Below are positions 43,422-51,537 of a stretch of 55,771 bases of DNA, piece by piece. This DNA comes from Deltaproteobacteria bacterium (GTDB taxonomy: Bacteria > Desulfobacterota > Syntrophobacteria > Syntrophobacterales > Syntrophobacteraceae). Under the pieces are notes generated by a model. That model was given only the letters and a program-made list of their open reading frames with translations. It did no database searches and was not told the origin of the DNA. Position 1 is the stretch's first letter. Every line of letters starts with the position of its first letter. Both the position numbers and the translations under genes were made by a program. The stretch spans positions 1 to 55,771 of the forward strand of contig JAKAJS010000166.1 in assembly GCA_021813685.1 (NCBI GenBank), written 5' to 3'.

Positions 43422-43446
43422 CGGGCGACCAGCCCGTCTATTTTTT
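43422..43446 (+). terminator. Rho-independent terminator
   Basis: CGGGC-GACCA-GCCCG (43422-43436) is followed by TCTATTTTTT. It ends the nucleotidyltransferase transcript and overlaps the 3' end of the convergent PsiE gene. Confidence 0.55.
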
Positions 43447-43923
43447 CCTCCTCGGGAGCTTTCTCCAACTTAGGATTTTTTTCCGATTCACGCCGTTTTT
43501 TTTCTCCTCCAGGGCTCGGCGCAAGACAAAGTATCCAATCGTCAACGCCAGGATAACGGCGGATATGCCGAAAAGCGTATCGGGCCTCGACTTTGCGTAA
43601 TCAAGAGTAATTACCTTCCTGGATACGGCAATGATTGCCACCAACAACACAACATCCGCGTGCATCCGGTTTTCCTGGAGATAAATCTTGGTGCTCTCCA
43701 GAAGTTCCAGCCCGATCAGAACGTTCAGGAACAACCCGAACAGTTCTACAACCTGCGGGGGCCCCAGAGAAAACAGGGGAGGTTGGGCAAGTTGTCCGAA
43801 CAACGCAGCCGCGAATTCCACTACCATCGCCGCGATGGTGAGCATCATCAAGACGAGCAGTACCAAAACGACGATCTTTTCGAAGAGCCTCAGTATGTCC
43901 GGTCGCTTGACATTTGGAAACAA
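43438..43923 (-). CDS. PsiE-family inner-membrane protein
   Basis: This 161-residue protein has four membrane helices and the PsiE pattern: EKIVVLVLLVLMMLTIAAMV, then LFLNVLIGLELLESTKIYL, VVLLVAIIAVSRKVI and a last helix before a strongly basic tail (KKNGVNRKKILSWRKL). PsiE is named as phosphate-starvation-inducible in Escherichia coli; its function is unknown. It is immediately downstream of the respiratory block on the same strand but separated by 106 nt. Confidence 0.8.
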   Translation of the reverse strand: MFPNVKRPDILRLFEKIVVLVLLVLMMLTIAAMVVEFAAALFGQLAQPPLFSLGPPQVVELFGLFLNVLIGLELLESTKIYLQENRMHADVVLLVAIIAVSRKVITLDYAKSRPDTLFGISAVILALTIGYFVLRRALEEKKNGVNRKKILSWRKLPRRKK

Positions 43924-44029
43924 ACGATTCCCCTGGCAAACCCGAGCGGGCCCAACCGGTGGGCGCCGCCGGGACTGGTCCGAACATCATGAAAAATTCC
44001 GGGGTATCTGCTTACAACCCCCGGGTTGC

Positions 44030-45451
44030 CTACTGTTGATCGCCCATCACAAAGCCGGGTTTTTTCCGGGTCGCCAGAAAGTCCAGCAGATTTTCGGTTT
44101 GCTCGGTGGAAAGGATGCGACCGAAGACCGGCATGTTGTAGACGCCGTTCATGATGCGCAGGGTCATCTGACCGCGGGTGAGCTTGTCGGCTATCCAGGT
44201 CAGATTGGGTCCTCTCTTTCCCCCATGGCCCTCGATGGTATGGCAGAAAAGGCATCCCATCCTGTTGAAAACCATTGCCCCTTCGTATACCGGACCGGAA
44301 GAAGCCCCTATAAGGCTGGCGGTAAGTGGAGCGGCATCGATGCGGGGAGACCAGTTCTCATGCCATCCGGCCACGGTCAGCGCTGCGATAGCCGGCAAGA
44401 GGAACACCACGACGGCCACAGCCAGAGGTCTTCGCGCCGGGTGACGCTCCCCGCGGTTGCTCACCAGCGGGACCGAAAAGAGGACCAGGCCGATCACCAG
44501 CGGCGTCAAGACCATGAAATAGTTCTCAAGAGAGTGCGGCAGCAGGGCAAGAAGAGCGAAAAGCCACCAGAAATACCAGTCCGGACGGGGGTGCGCGTTG
44601 ATCAGCGAAGGATTGGGCGGATTGTCGAGCTTGACCGGACCGACCAGCCAGGCCAACAGCAGCACAACGGAAACCACGCAGAGAGCGAACACGAAGTCGC
44701 GCAGCACGACTGTGGGCCAGAAAGGGACGCCTTCCTTCCGCAGCATGTCGTGATACTCGGAACGGTAGGTCGCGGGATCCACCTTGCGGCCAGGCACGGG
44801 AGGTTCGGAAACGCCGTTTCGCAGCACCAGGTACACGTGCAGGCCGATCAGGGAGGCGAGCAGGATCGGCAGGAAAATGACATGCAAGGCGAATATTCGG
44901 CTCAAGGTGTAGGTTCCCACCACATTCCCGCCTATGATCAAACGAGCAAGCCACAGGCCGATCAGCGGAACGTGCGCGGCCATCTTGGAGGCTGCCACGA
45001 TACCGAAGACGGCGTTTTGGTCCCAGCGCACGATCTGGCCGCAGAAGGCCATCGCTCCCGTGGTGGCCAGCAGCAGGACGCCGGTCGTCCAGTTCATTTC
45101 CCGCGGGAACTTGAAGCTGCCCATCAGAAACACCCTGAGGACATGAATGGCGATCAGAACGATCATCATCGACGCTCCCCAGTAATGCATGCCTCTCAGG
45201 AAAGCGCCCAGCGGTGCCTTGTGGGTGATGTACTGCAGGCTTTGATAGGCGCCGCCCGCCGAGGGGACATAAGTCGTCAGAAGGCCGATGCCGGAGACTA
45301 CCTGCATGATAAAAGCGGTCAGGAGCGCGCTGCCGAAGACATATTTCCATTTGACGCCGGGCGCGGCCGGATGAATGGCGATCTCCTCAATCACTTTGAC
45401 CAGGCCGGTTCGATCCTCGAGCCATTGCAAGAGTTTTTTCCGCTGTTTCAT
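44030..45451 (-). CDS. Cytochrome b-cytochrome c fusion of a bc-type complex
   Basis: This 473-residue protein of the quinol-oxidising bc complex has cytochrome b helices with heme ligands in MHYWGASMMIVLIAIHVLRV and ALHVIFLP...GLHVYLVL. The Qo-site motif is PDWYFWW (variant of PEWY), and further helices follow. The C-terminal domain (about 375-473) has a c-type heme site, CLFCHT, with Met ligands likely in VYNMPVFG. A single-chain b-c arrangement resembles that of Gram-positive and some deltaproteobacterial complexes. The start at 45451 follows GAGAGGATAAGGGG. It lies 13 nt after the Rieske gene. Confidence 0.88.
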   Translation of the reverse strand: MKQRKKLLQWLEDRTGLVKVIEEIAIHPAAPGVKWKYVFGSALLTAFIMQVVSGIGLLTTYVPSAGGAYQSLQYITHKAPLGAFLRGMHYWGASMMIVLIAIHVLRVFLMGSFKFPREMNWTTGVLLLATTGAMAFCGQIVRWDQNAVFGIVAASKMAAHVPLIGLWLARLIIGGNVVGTYTLSRIFALHVIFLPILLASLIGLHVYLVLRNGVSEPPVPGRKVDPATYRSEYHDMLRKEGVPFWPTVVLRDFVFALCVVSVVLLLAWLVGPVKLDNPPNPSLINAHPRPDWYFWWLFALLALLPHSLENYFMVLTPLVIGLVLFSVPLVSNRGERHPARRPLAVAVVVFLLPAIAALTVAGWHENWSPRIDAAPLTASLIGASSGPVYEGAMVFNRMGCLFCHTIEGHGGKRGPNLTWIADKLTRGQMTLRIMNGVYNMPVFGRILSTEQTENLLDFLATRKKPGFVMGDQQ

Positions 45452-45464
45452 CCCCTTATCCTCT

Positions 45465-45995
45465 CTACAAATTCTCTGCGAAGGGGAGTGGACGGGTCTG
45501 CAGTTCGACCTGTCCGCCGCGCACACGAACCCGGAAACGCTGCAGGGGAAAGGGCGCGGGGCCTGCCGCCACAGTCCCGTCCTCATAGTAAACGCTGCCG
45601 TGGCACGGACAGAAAAACAGTCTGGGAGCGGCCTCCCAGCTCACCGGACAGCCGAGGTGGGAACAATTGAGAACAAAAGCGATGAAGTCACTATCCCCGA
45701 CCCTGCGCACCCAGGCCCCGGTCTTTCCCGTCACACCCGCCCATGGCCGTGCAGACGGGTTTTCAAAGGAAACCAGGACCGTATCTCCGAGCGTGAACCT
45801 GTCTACCGGCCCCACCGATACCCACTGACGATGCATCCTGCGGGAAACCGGCACCAGGATGTAGCTGAGTATCGGCAGTCCGATCATGGCCGCAATAAGA
45901 GACCCGGCGGCCACGCCCAGCCCCGCCAGGACCCGACGCCTGCCCGGATCTTCTTCCCCGGATCGCTCGACTCTATTGTCATCCTCGATCTTCAC
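45465..45995 (-). CDS. Rieske [2Fe-2S] subunit
   Basis: This 176-residue subunit of the bc complex has a twin-arginine-like start (GRRRVLAGLGVAAG), one membrane anchor and the cluster motifs CSHLGCP (near residue 120) and CPCHGS. It transfers electrons from quinol to the cytochrome c domain. The start codon overlaps the upstream small subunit IV gene by 17 nt. It is followed directly by the cytochrome b-c gene. Confidence 0.92.
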   Translation of the reverse strand: MKIEDDNRVERSGEEDPGRRRVLAGLGVAAGSLIAAMIGLPILSYILVPVSRRMHRQWVSVGPVDRFTLGDTVLVSFENPSARPWAGVTGKTGAWVRRVGDSDFIAFVLNCSHLGCPVSWEAAPRLFFCPCHGSVYYEDGTVAAGPAPFPLQRFRVRVRGGQVELQTRPLPFAENL

Positions 45996-46239
45996 TGGAG
46001 AGCTCTCCTACCCACTTTATAATGGCGACAATGAAAAGAACCGCTCCCATGGCGCTTATAATGTTTGAGGTCAAGACCCCGAGTCCCAGGAGCGTTGCTC
46101 CCAGGGAAAGAACGAAGGGCCAATAGGTGGGCGGAGGGATGATTTCGGGCTTTGGAATGTTCCAACCCGCCAAATTTGCTGTTTCGGTCTCCCGGGGAAA
46201 ACCCGCGGCCCCGGATTGATTCTCACTCTGATTTTGCAT
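45979..46239 (-). CDS. Small cytochrome c oxidase subunit IV-like membrane protein
   Basis: This 86-residue protein has a soluble, Pro-rich N-terminal segment (PKPEIIPPPTYWP) and two membrane helices (VLSLGATLLGLGVLTSNI; AMGAVLFIVAIIKWVGE). Small subunits of this form accompany CuA oxidases in many bacteria. It overlaps ctaG by 17 nt at its start and the Rieske gene at its end, which places it firmly in the respiratory operon. Confidence 0.6.
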   Translation of the reverse strand: MQNQSENQSGAAGFPRETETANLAGWNIPKPEIIPPPTYWPFVLSLGATLLGLGVLTSNIISAMGAVLFIVAIIKWVGELSSEDRG

Positions 46240-47056
46240 CTCCTGTTCCCTTTTCTGCTGTTTCCCTTTTTTCGGTCTCGGGGTAGAGCCGGCTGATTAC
46301 GGCCAGCAGCGGCGCGAAATAGAGCAGGCCACAGATCATCCACATGAAGGAGCCTCCCAGATTGAGGTCCGACTGAGGATCGAGTTTCCAGACCGTTCGG
46401 ATGAACCGGAAAATGCCGGCGCCGGTGCCGTCGGAGGAGCGCATGTAGGTGGGGTAGTATCCCGGGGGGGCAAAGGTCAACAGTATCCCCAGGATCATAT
46501 TGGCAGACATGGCGATGAATATATAAACCGCCCCGACGACCGGTGAAAACCGGTGCGACTGCAATGGGGTGAAAATAGGCCAAAAGAATATCGTCCCCGA
46601 GATCAGAAAGCTCAGGTGCTCCAGGGCGTGGATCCCATCGTTTTGTAGCGCCGCGTTAAAAAGCACGGGCAGGTGCCAGAGCCACATGGTTCCAACGGCA
46701 ACCAGGCAGGCAATGGTCGGCCTGCTGAGAAACCGCTCGACCTTTGCTGCAATTTCGATGGACAAAAGCGACTCGACCGGTTCCGGCGGGAGGCCGAGCA
46801 GGAGAAGCGGAGGCACGGCCGTATAGAGCAGGATATGCTCCAGCATGTGTGCGCTAAAGAGGTAACTATCTCCGAGAAAATCGAGCGGCCCGATCAGGAT
46901 CAGCACCATGAGCAGCACGCCCGAGCCGAAGAGCGCTGTTTTGCGGTTCATGCGAAAGCCGACGGCCCACAGATAGGCCAAAAAAAGCGCTACGGCTCCG
47001 AAAATCACCGCGGGTTGGAAATCCCAGGCCTCAGCGAAAAGTTGTCCATTGGTCAT
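46223..47056 (-). CDS. CtaG-type cytochrome c oxidase assembly protein
   Basis: This 277-residue membrane protein belongs to the caa3_CtaG family with about seven helices. HMLEHILLYTAVPPLLLLG and ALEHLSFLISGTIFFWP contain the conserved His residues. Family members help insert copper into the oxidase. The start at 47056 overlaps the subunit III stop as ATGA, so the longer open frame to 47446 is not used. Confidence 0.85.
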   Translation of the reverse strand: MTNGQLFAEAWDFQPAVIFGAVALFLAYLWAVGFRMNRKTALFGSGVLLMVLILIGPLDFLGDSYLFSAHMLEHILLYTAVPPLLLLGLPPEPVESLLSIEIAAKVERFLSRPTIACLVAVGTMWLWHLPVLFNAALQNDGIHALEHLSFLISGTIFFWPIFTPLQSHRFSPVVGAVYIFIAMSANMILGILLTFAPPGYYPTYMRSSDGTGAGIFRFIRTVWKLDPQSDLNLGGSFMWMICGLLYFAPLLAVISRLYPETEKRETAEKGTGDAKSE

Positions 47057-47604
47057 CGCAGCACCCACAGGTAGATGACGGGAAAGATGACCATCCATAC
47101 CGCGTCGACGAAGTGCCAGTAAATCGAAACGGCCTCCACGCCTTTGGAGGGGCGCCCCGTTCCCCCCCGCTTCAGTTCGAGGCCGAAAAGGGTCCCCAGC
47201 ATGACGAGTCCGATAAGAACATGGAGACCGTGAAAGCCCGTAAGGGTGAAAAATGTCGTGCCGAACAGGTCCCGGCTGATAGTCACGTTTTGTTTGAACA
47301 GGGAGAAGTATTCGCTTCCCTGCCCCGCTAAAAATACAGCACCCAGCACCATGGTGGCCAAAAGCCACGCGAAGGCAGGCCTGCGCCTCTCGGTCCCGAA
47401 CCGAACGACAGCCTGCCGCATGGTGAAGCTGCTGGCGATGAGGCATGCGGTGAACACAGCGGTTCTGGGAATATCGAGGTATCGGGATGCGTCGGCTGCG
47501 CTGGGCGTGGTCGCGTGATAGACCACATAAGCGAGGATCAGCAGGATGAAGAAAACCGCTTCGGATGCCACAAAAAGCAGCATTGCCAATCTAATCTTGT
47601 TCAT
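47053..47604 (-). CDS. Cytochrome c oxidase subunit III
   Basis: This 183-residue membrane protein has five helices and the subunit III pattern: MLLFVASEAVFFILLILAYV with the conserved Glu, TFFTLTGFHGLHVLIGL, and the ending SIYWHFVDAVWMVIFPVIYL. It stabilises subunit I and its proton channel. It overlaps the subunit I stop by 4 nt. Confidence 0.92.
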   Translation of the reverse strand: MNKIRLAMLLFVASEAVFFILLILAYVVYHATTPSAADASRYLDIPRTAVFTACLIASSFTMRQAVVRFGTERRRPAFAWLLATMVLGAVFLAGQGSEYFSLFKQNVTISRDLFGTTFFTLTGFHGLHVLIGLVMLGTLFGLELKRGGTGRPSKGVEAVSIYWHFVDAVWMVIFPVIYLWVLR

Positions 47605-49295
47605 GCGATCTCCCCTTGAGACGGCGGGGCGGAAGCGCCCGGCAGCTTTCCGGATCGCTCCAGATCATATAAGGGCCTGATGCTTCGAATGGGCGGAATC
47701 CGGTCGAAGTTGTGAGGAGGCGGCGGAGAGGATGTGGCCCATTCCAGGGTCCAGCCTCCCCAGGGATTGTCCCCGGCCGGTTTGCCTTGAAAAAGGCTGA
47801 CGACCAGATTGATGAAAAAGACCAGGAATCCCAGCCCGAGGACATAAGCAAAAAGAGAGGATATCAGATTGATAGCGGCGAGATGCGGCAAATTGGGGTA
47901 GGTATAGACCCTGCGCGGCATGCCGGCGAGCCCGGCGAAGTGAAGAATGAAAAAAGCGCCGTTAAAGCCGATCACCATGAGCCAGAATTGGATCTTGCCC
48001 AGCTTTTCCGAGAGCATGCGGCCGGTGATTTTGGGGTACCAGTAGTAAAATCCGGCCATCACGGTGAAAATAGTGCCGCCCAGCAGGGTGTAGTGAAAAT
48101 GGGCCACCACGAAATAGGACTGGGTAAGCGCCCAGTCCACCGGCACTACGGCAAAGGCCACTCCGCTCAGGCCTCCGATCGTGAACTGTATGAGGAAGGC
48201 AATGCAGAAAAGCATGGGCGTGTCGAAGCTGATCGAGCCGCCCCACATGGTGGCGATCCAGTTGAAGATTTTGATTCCGGTGGGGACCGCGATCAGTGCG
48301 GTAGTAAGAGCGAAGGTGTAATAGACCGTAAAGTTCATTCCCGTGGCAAGCATGTGATGGGCCCAGACGCCGAAGCTGAGAAAAGCGATCGCCACTGTCG
48401 CGACGGAAATAAAGGCGTAGCCGAAGATCGGTTTGCCGGAAAAAACCGGGATTACCTCGGATACGATTCCGAAACCGGGCAGGATCAGGATATAAACCTC
48501 GGGATGGCCGAAGAACCAGAAAGTGTGCTCCCAGAGCAGAGGGCTGCCGCCGGCGGCAGGGTTGAAGAAAAGACCGCCCAGGTGCCGATCCACAAAAAGC
48601 ATCACCAGCGCGGCATTGAGCGCCGGCAGGGCCAGGAGCATGAGAATGGCGTTGATCGCCGACATCCAGACGAAGAGCGGAACCAGGTTCAGCTTCATGT
48701 CCGGGGGGCGCAGGTCTGCGACGGTCACGAGGATGTTGATTGCCCCCATAATCGTTCCTGCCCCGGTCAGAAGAAGGCCGACTATCCAGTAATCCACGCC
48801 GGAGCCTACAAAATACCTGTTCATCGAAAAATTCACAGATGTCAGCGGCGCATAGGCCGACCAGCCCGTATGGAGGGTGTCTCCGGCAAAAAAGCTGAAA
48901 TAGATGAGGAGCCCGCCCATCAGGTACAGCCAATAGCTAAGCGCGTTCATTCTCGGGAACGAAACATCGCGAGCCCCGATCATCAGAGGCGTGAAATAGA
49001 CCATGAACGCGGTGAGCATGGGCATGACCGCGAGAAATATCATCGTCGTGCCGTGCATTGTAAAAACCTGGTTGTACGTCGCGGGGGACAGCCAGTGATG
49101 GTTGGGTTCGATAAGCTGGGTGCGCATGACCATCGCCAGTGTTACCCCCGCAAGGAGAAACGCCAGCGATGTCACAAAATACATGATCCCTATCTGCTTA
49201 TGGTCCACGGAGGAGAGCCAGCTCAGCAGGCCTTTGTATTCCCCGACCTCCAGGATGCTCCCCGGTTTATTGGAAGTATTGACCTCGCTGTTCAT
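47601..49295 (-). CDS. Cytochrome c oxidase subunit I (heme-copper, CuA type)
   Basis: This 564-residue catalytic subunit with twelve helices has heme and CuB ligands in VFTMHGTTMIFLAVMP, WFFGHPEVYILILPGFG (His-Tyr cross-link motif), WAHHMLATGMN and FVVAHFHYTLLGG. It reduces O2 to water and pumps protons. It overlaps subunit II by 4 nt (ATGA). No heme A synthase gene is in the window; the CyoE-type farnesyltransferase just upstream makes heme O. Confidence 0.95.
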   Translation of the reverse strand: MNSEVNTSNKPGSILEVGEYKGLLSWLSSVDHKQIGIMYFVTSLAFLLAGVTLAMVMRTQLIEPNHHWLSPATYNQVFTMHGTTMIFLAVMPMLTAFMVYFTPLMIGARDVSFPRMNALSYWLYLMGGLLIYFSFFAGDTLHTGWSAYAPLTSVNFSMNRYFVGSGVDYWIVGLLLTGAGTIMGAINILVTVADLRPPDMKLNLVPLFVWMSAINAILMLLALPALNAALVMLFVDRHLGGLFFNPAAGGSPLLWEHTFWFFGHPEVYILILPGFGIVSEVIPVFSGKPIFGYAFISVATVAIAFLSFGVWAHHMLATGMNFTVYYTFALTTALIAVPTGIKIFNWIATMWGGSISFDTPMLFCIAFLIQFTIGGLSGVAFAVVPVDWALTQSYFVVAHFHYTLLGGTIFTVMAGFYYWYPKITGRMLSEKLGKIQFWLMVIGFNGAFFILHFAGLAGMPRRVYTYPNLPHLAAINLISSLFAYVLGLGFLVFFINLVVSLFQGKPAGDNPWGGWTLEWATSSPPPPHNFDRIPPIRSIRPLYDLERSGKLPGASAPPSQGEIA

Positions 49296-50224
49296 TTCAA
49301 TCCTTCAAGATAGGCGGTCAGATCTTTGATCTGATCGGTTTCAAGGCCGATATCCGGCATCCGGGTGCCCATTTTCATGGACTGGGGGTTCTTTAGCCAA
49401 CTTTCCAGGTTCTCGTGCGTGTTGGCAAAGCTGCCCGAGGCCAGAGTGGTGCGGCTCCCCACGTGGGTCAGGTCCGGAGCCACACGCCCCTTGGTCGAAA
49501 GGCCGGAAATGGAGTGGCAGTTAACGCAGTTTTTTTCCCTGAAAACCTCGGCGCCGTTCGCTGCCGCGCCCGCTGCGGGCGGTAAAGCCGGCTGCCGCTG
49601 GTGGGCGAGCCACGCGTTATAGTCCTCGGGGGACTGCGCGAAGACCCGGATTCTCATGGCGGCATGCCCCATGCCGCAGAAAGAGTGTCAAGTGCCCAGG
49701 TAAAGACCCGGACGCTTGATGGTCAGCTCCAGATAGTTGGGATGGCCGGGTATGACATCTATCTTCTGCCCGAATGCGGGGACCCAGAAACCATGGATGA
49801 CGTCTGCGGATTCGAACTTGAGAAGCAACCGTTTGCCCACGGGCAGGTGAATCTCATTGGCCGCCGTCACGCCTGTCTTGGGATAGTGCAGTTCCCACCA
49901 CCACTGGTGCGCCACTACGGTCAGATCGGGCTTTTTGCCGGGCATCGGAGAATTCACCAGAGACATGGTCCGGACAGCGACGATAAAGAGCCCACCGACA
50001 ATAAGAACGGGAATGAGTGTCCAGAGCACTTCGAGCCGGACATTCTCGCTGAACTGCTTGGGCTCCCGCCCTTCCCGCCGGCGGAATTTGATCACGGCGT
50101 ACGCCACCAGCCCCGCGACAATAACAAAGATAAAAGCAGCGACGCCCAGCACGATATAAAAAGAGCTGAGAATATCGTGGCCCTGTTTCGTTACAGGCGT
50201 CAAAACGGATGTATAGGCATTCAT
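49292..50224 (-). CDS. Cytochrome c oxidase subunit II-cytochrome c fusion with in-frame TGA at a CuA cysteine
   Basis: This is a caa3-type subunit II: two N-terminal helices, a cupredoxin CuA domain and a C-terminal cytochrome c domain (CVNCHS, Met near RMPDIG). The frame is continuous for 311 codons except for TGA at 49690-49688, codon 179. Around it the protein reads GLYLGT-(TGA)-HSFCGMGHAAM. With His144 in DVIHGFWVP, the CuA ligand pattern is His, X179-x3-Cys183-x3-His187-x2-Met190, so the TGA replaces exactly the first CuA Cys. If decoded as selenocysteine it gives an intact protein. If it is a stop, the product is 178 residues, lacks CuA, and the cytochrome c part has no signal or ribosome site. 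Confidence 0.75.
49659..49690 (-). promoter_or_regulatory. SECIS-like hairpin just after the in-frame TGA
   Basis: Ten nt after the TGA, GCGGCATG (49677-49670) and CATGCCGC (49666-49659) form a perfect 8-bp stem closed by GGG (49669-49667). UUCU before and AGAA after the stem can add 4 pairs across a 4-nt bulge. The loop begins at nt 19 after the TGA and starts with G. This fits known bacterial SECIS geometry (loop 16-37 nt away, small loop, G among its first two bases). It lies within sequence coding for the conserved CuA loop, so chance is not excluded. Confidence 0.55.
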
Positions 50225-50306
50225 TGTTTATCTCTTCGTATCGCGGTGAGGTGATAGGAATTTCTTTTTCTCGAGTCGCCTTGGAATTTCGGCCTGCGCC
50301 TGTTTT

Positions 50307-50333
50307 TTTATAGCTCCGGCTTTTGTCTGTCAA
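50307..50333 (-). promoter_or_regulatory. Candidate promoter for the CuA oxidase genes
   Basis: On the minus strand TTGACA (50333-50328) and TATAAA (50312-50307) are separated by 15 nt, short of the optimum, 83 nt before the subunit II start. It would allow expression of the CuA oxidase and bc genes separately from cyoABCDE. Confidence 0.4.
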
Positions 50334-50349
50334 CCCGTTATTGAGAACT

Positions 50350-51201
50350 TTACGTAAAGTCTATGGACATCATGAGACTCAGCACGAGCATGGCGAGTAT
50401 GGAACAAATATAGAGCCTTTTGGCCCAGAGCCTTTCATCGGCTGCCTTCCGGCCGGACCAGGCGATGAACAGCCAGACCAAACCGGATGCGGCCGTCACA
50501 ACGAAATAGCCGTAGCCGGTGTAGCCGCAGACGGTAAGCATGAGGGCAGCCGCAATAAAAACAAAGATATAGGCGATGATGTGCTTTTTTGCGGCTGCCG
50601 TGCCCCGTTTGACCGGAAGCATAGGAATTTCTGCAGCGTCGAAGTCATCGAATCGGAAAATGGCGATCGAATAATAGTGGGGAATCTGCCACAAAATGAA
50701 AATTGCGAGCAATATTGCCGCTCCGCTATCGAAGCGGTTTGTGACCGCGCAGTATCCTGCGAGGGGGGGCGCGGCCCCGGCCAGACTTCCAACCAGGGTG
50801 GCATATTCGGAAGTGCGTTTCAGACCAACACTGTAGACCCCCACATAAATGCAAAAACCTGCCACTGCAACGCCCGCTGACAAAATGTTTGCCGCCGTCG
50901 CGAGAAGCACTGCCCCCATAACTCCCAGAAGAGTAGCATAAAGGGAGGCTGCCCCAACCGACAAGGTCCCCCTCACAAGGGCGCGGTTGCAGGTTCGCTT
51001 CATTTTTCCGTCCAGATTTCTGTCGATGCAATTATTGAAAACACAGGCGGAAGCGACAACGAGAGAAACCCCGGTGAGGGTTGCAAAAAGCACCGCAGCA
51101 TTGATGCGGCCCCGGGACGCGAGGAAAAAACCGCCGGCTGTCGATGCGAGATTTCCTGCCAGAATGCCGGGCTTGGCGCTATCTATGTAGTCTCTGATCA
51201 C
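50350..51201 (-). CDS. cyoE: Protoheme IX farnesyltransferase (heme O synthase)
   Basis: This 283-residue membrane prenyltransferase converts heme B to heme O. The UbiA-family Asp motif CVFNNCIDRNLDGKMKRT (near residue 55) and AILLAIFILWQIPHYYSIAI are intact; about nine helices are predicted. It ends the cyo operon (9 nt after cyoD) and precedes the CuA oxidase genes, so it could supply both oxidases. Confidence 0.93.
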   Translation of the reverse strand: MIRDYIDSAKPGILAGNLASTAGGFFLASRGRINAAVLFATLTGVSLVVASACVFNNCIDRNLDGKMKRTCNRALVRGTLSVGAASLYATLLGVMGAVLLATAANILSAGVAVAGFCIYVGVYSVGLKRTSEYATLVGSLAGAAPPLAGYCAVTNRFDSGAAILLAIFILWQIPHYYSIAIFRFDDFDAAEIPMLPVKRGTAAAKKHIIAYIFVFIAAALMLTVCGYTGYGYFVVTAASGLVWLFIAWSGRKAADERLWAKRLYICSILAMLVLSLMMSIDFT

Positions 51202-51210
51202 TGTTGCGTT

Positions 51211-51537
51211 TCACATCATGCGGTAATTGAGGTCGAAGATGATCCAGATCGATCCCCCGATGAAAATGGCCATGATCAAAAGAGTGAATAGCAGCGCCAT
51301 AACATTCCACCGGGCCGAAGAGGACATGTCCAGGTGCAGAAAATAGTGGAGATGCACCAGGATCTGTAAAACAGCCGCGGCAAATATGCCGATCAAAGCT
51401 GCCGAACGGGACGTTTTGCCGCTCATCACCAGGGCGAAAGATACGGCAGTAAGGAGCATCGCCAGCAGAAACCCGACGAGGTAGGACTTTAGACTTGCCT
51501 TCCCCGCCCCTGCGCTCTCCATCAATACGTGGTTCAT
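51211..51537 (-). CDS. cyoD: Quinol oxidase subunit IV
   Basis: This 108-residue protein has three membrane helices and the CyoD pattern KSYLVGFLLAMLLTAVSFAL, AAAVLQILVHLHYFLHLD and a last hydrophobic helix. It assists CuB binding and assembly in bo3-type oxidases. It lies directly after cyoC with no gap. Confidence 0.92.
   Translation of the reverse strand: MNHVLMESAGAGKASLKSYLVGFLLAMLLTAVSFALVMSGKTSRSAALIGIFAAAVLQILVHLHYFLHLDMSSSARWNVMALLFTLLIMAIFIGGSIWIIFDLNYRMM

Noticed and set aside
43688..45670. 660-codon open frame on the plus strand opposite the cytochrome b-c gene
   Set aside because: Antisense shadow: low-complexity, Gln/His/Arg-rich peptide, no ribosome site, and the minus strand holds clear heme-binding motifs.
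46223..47446. 407-residue version of CtaG
   Set aside because: The N-terminal 130 residues would be antisense-like sequence inside subunit III; the ATGA overlap at 47056 gives the normal length.
47712..49313. Very long open frame on the plus strand opposite oxidase subunit I
   Set aside because: It is antisense to a strongly conserved gene, its peptide is rich in His, Arg and Asp with no domain, and GC-rich sequence easily leaves such frames open.
49292..49672. Separate cytochrome c gene starting at ATG 49672
   Set aside because: There is no ribosome site and no signal peptide, and its first residues are the second half of the CuA motif, so it is the continuation of subunit II.
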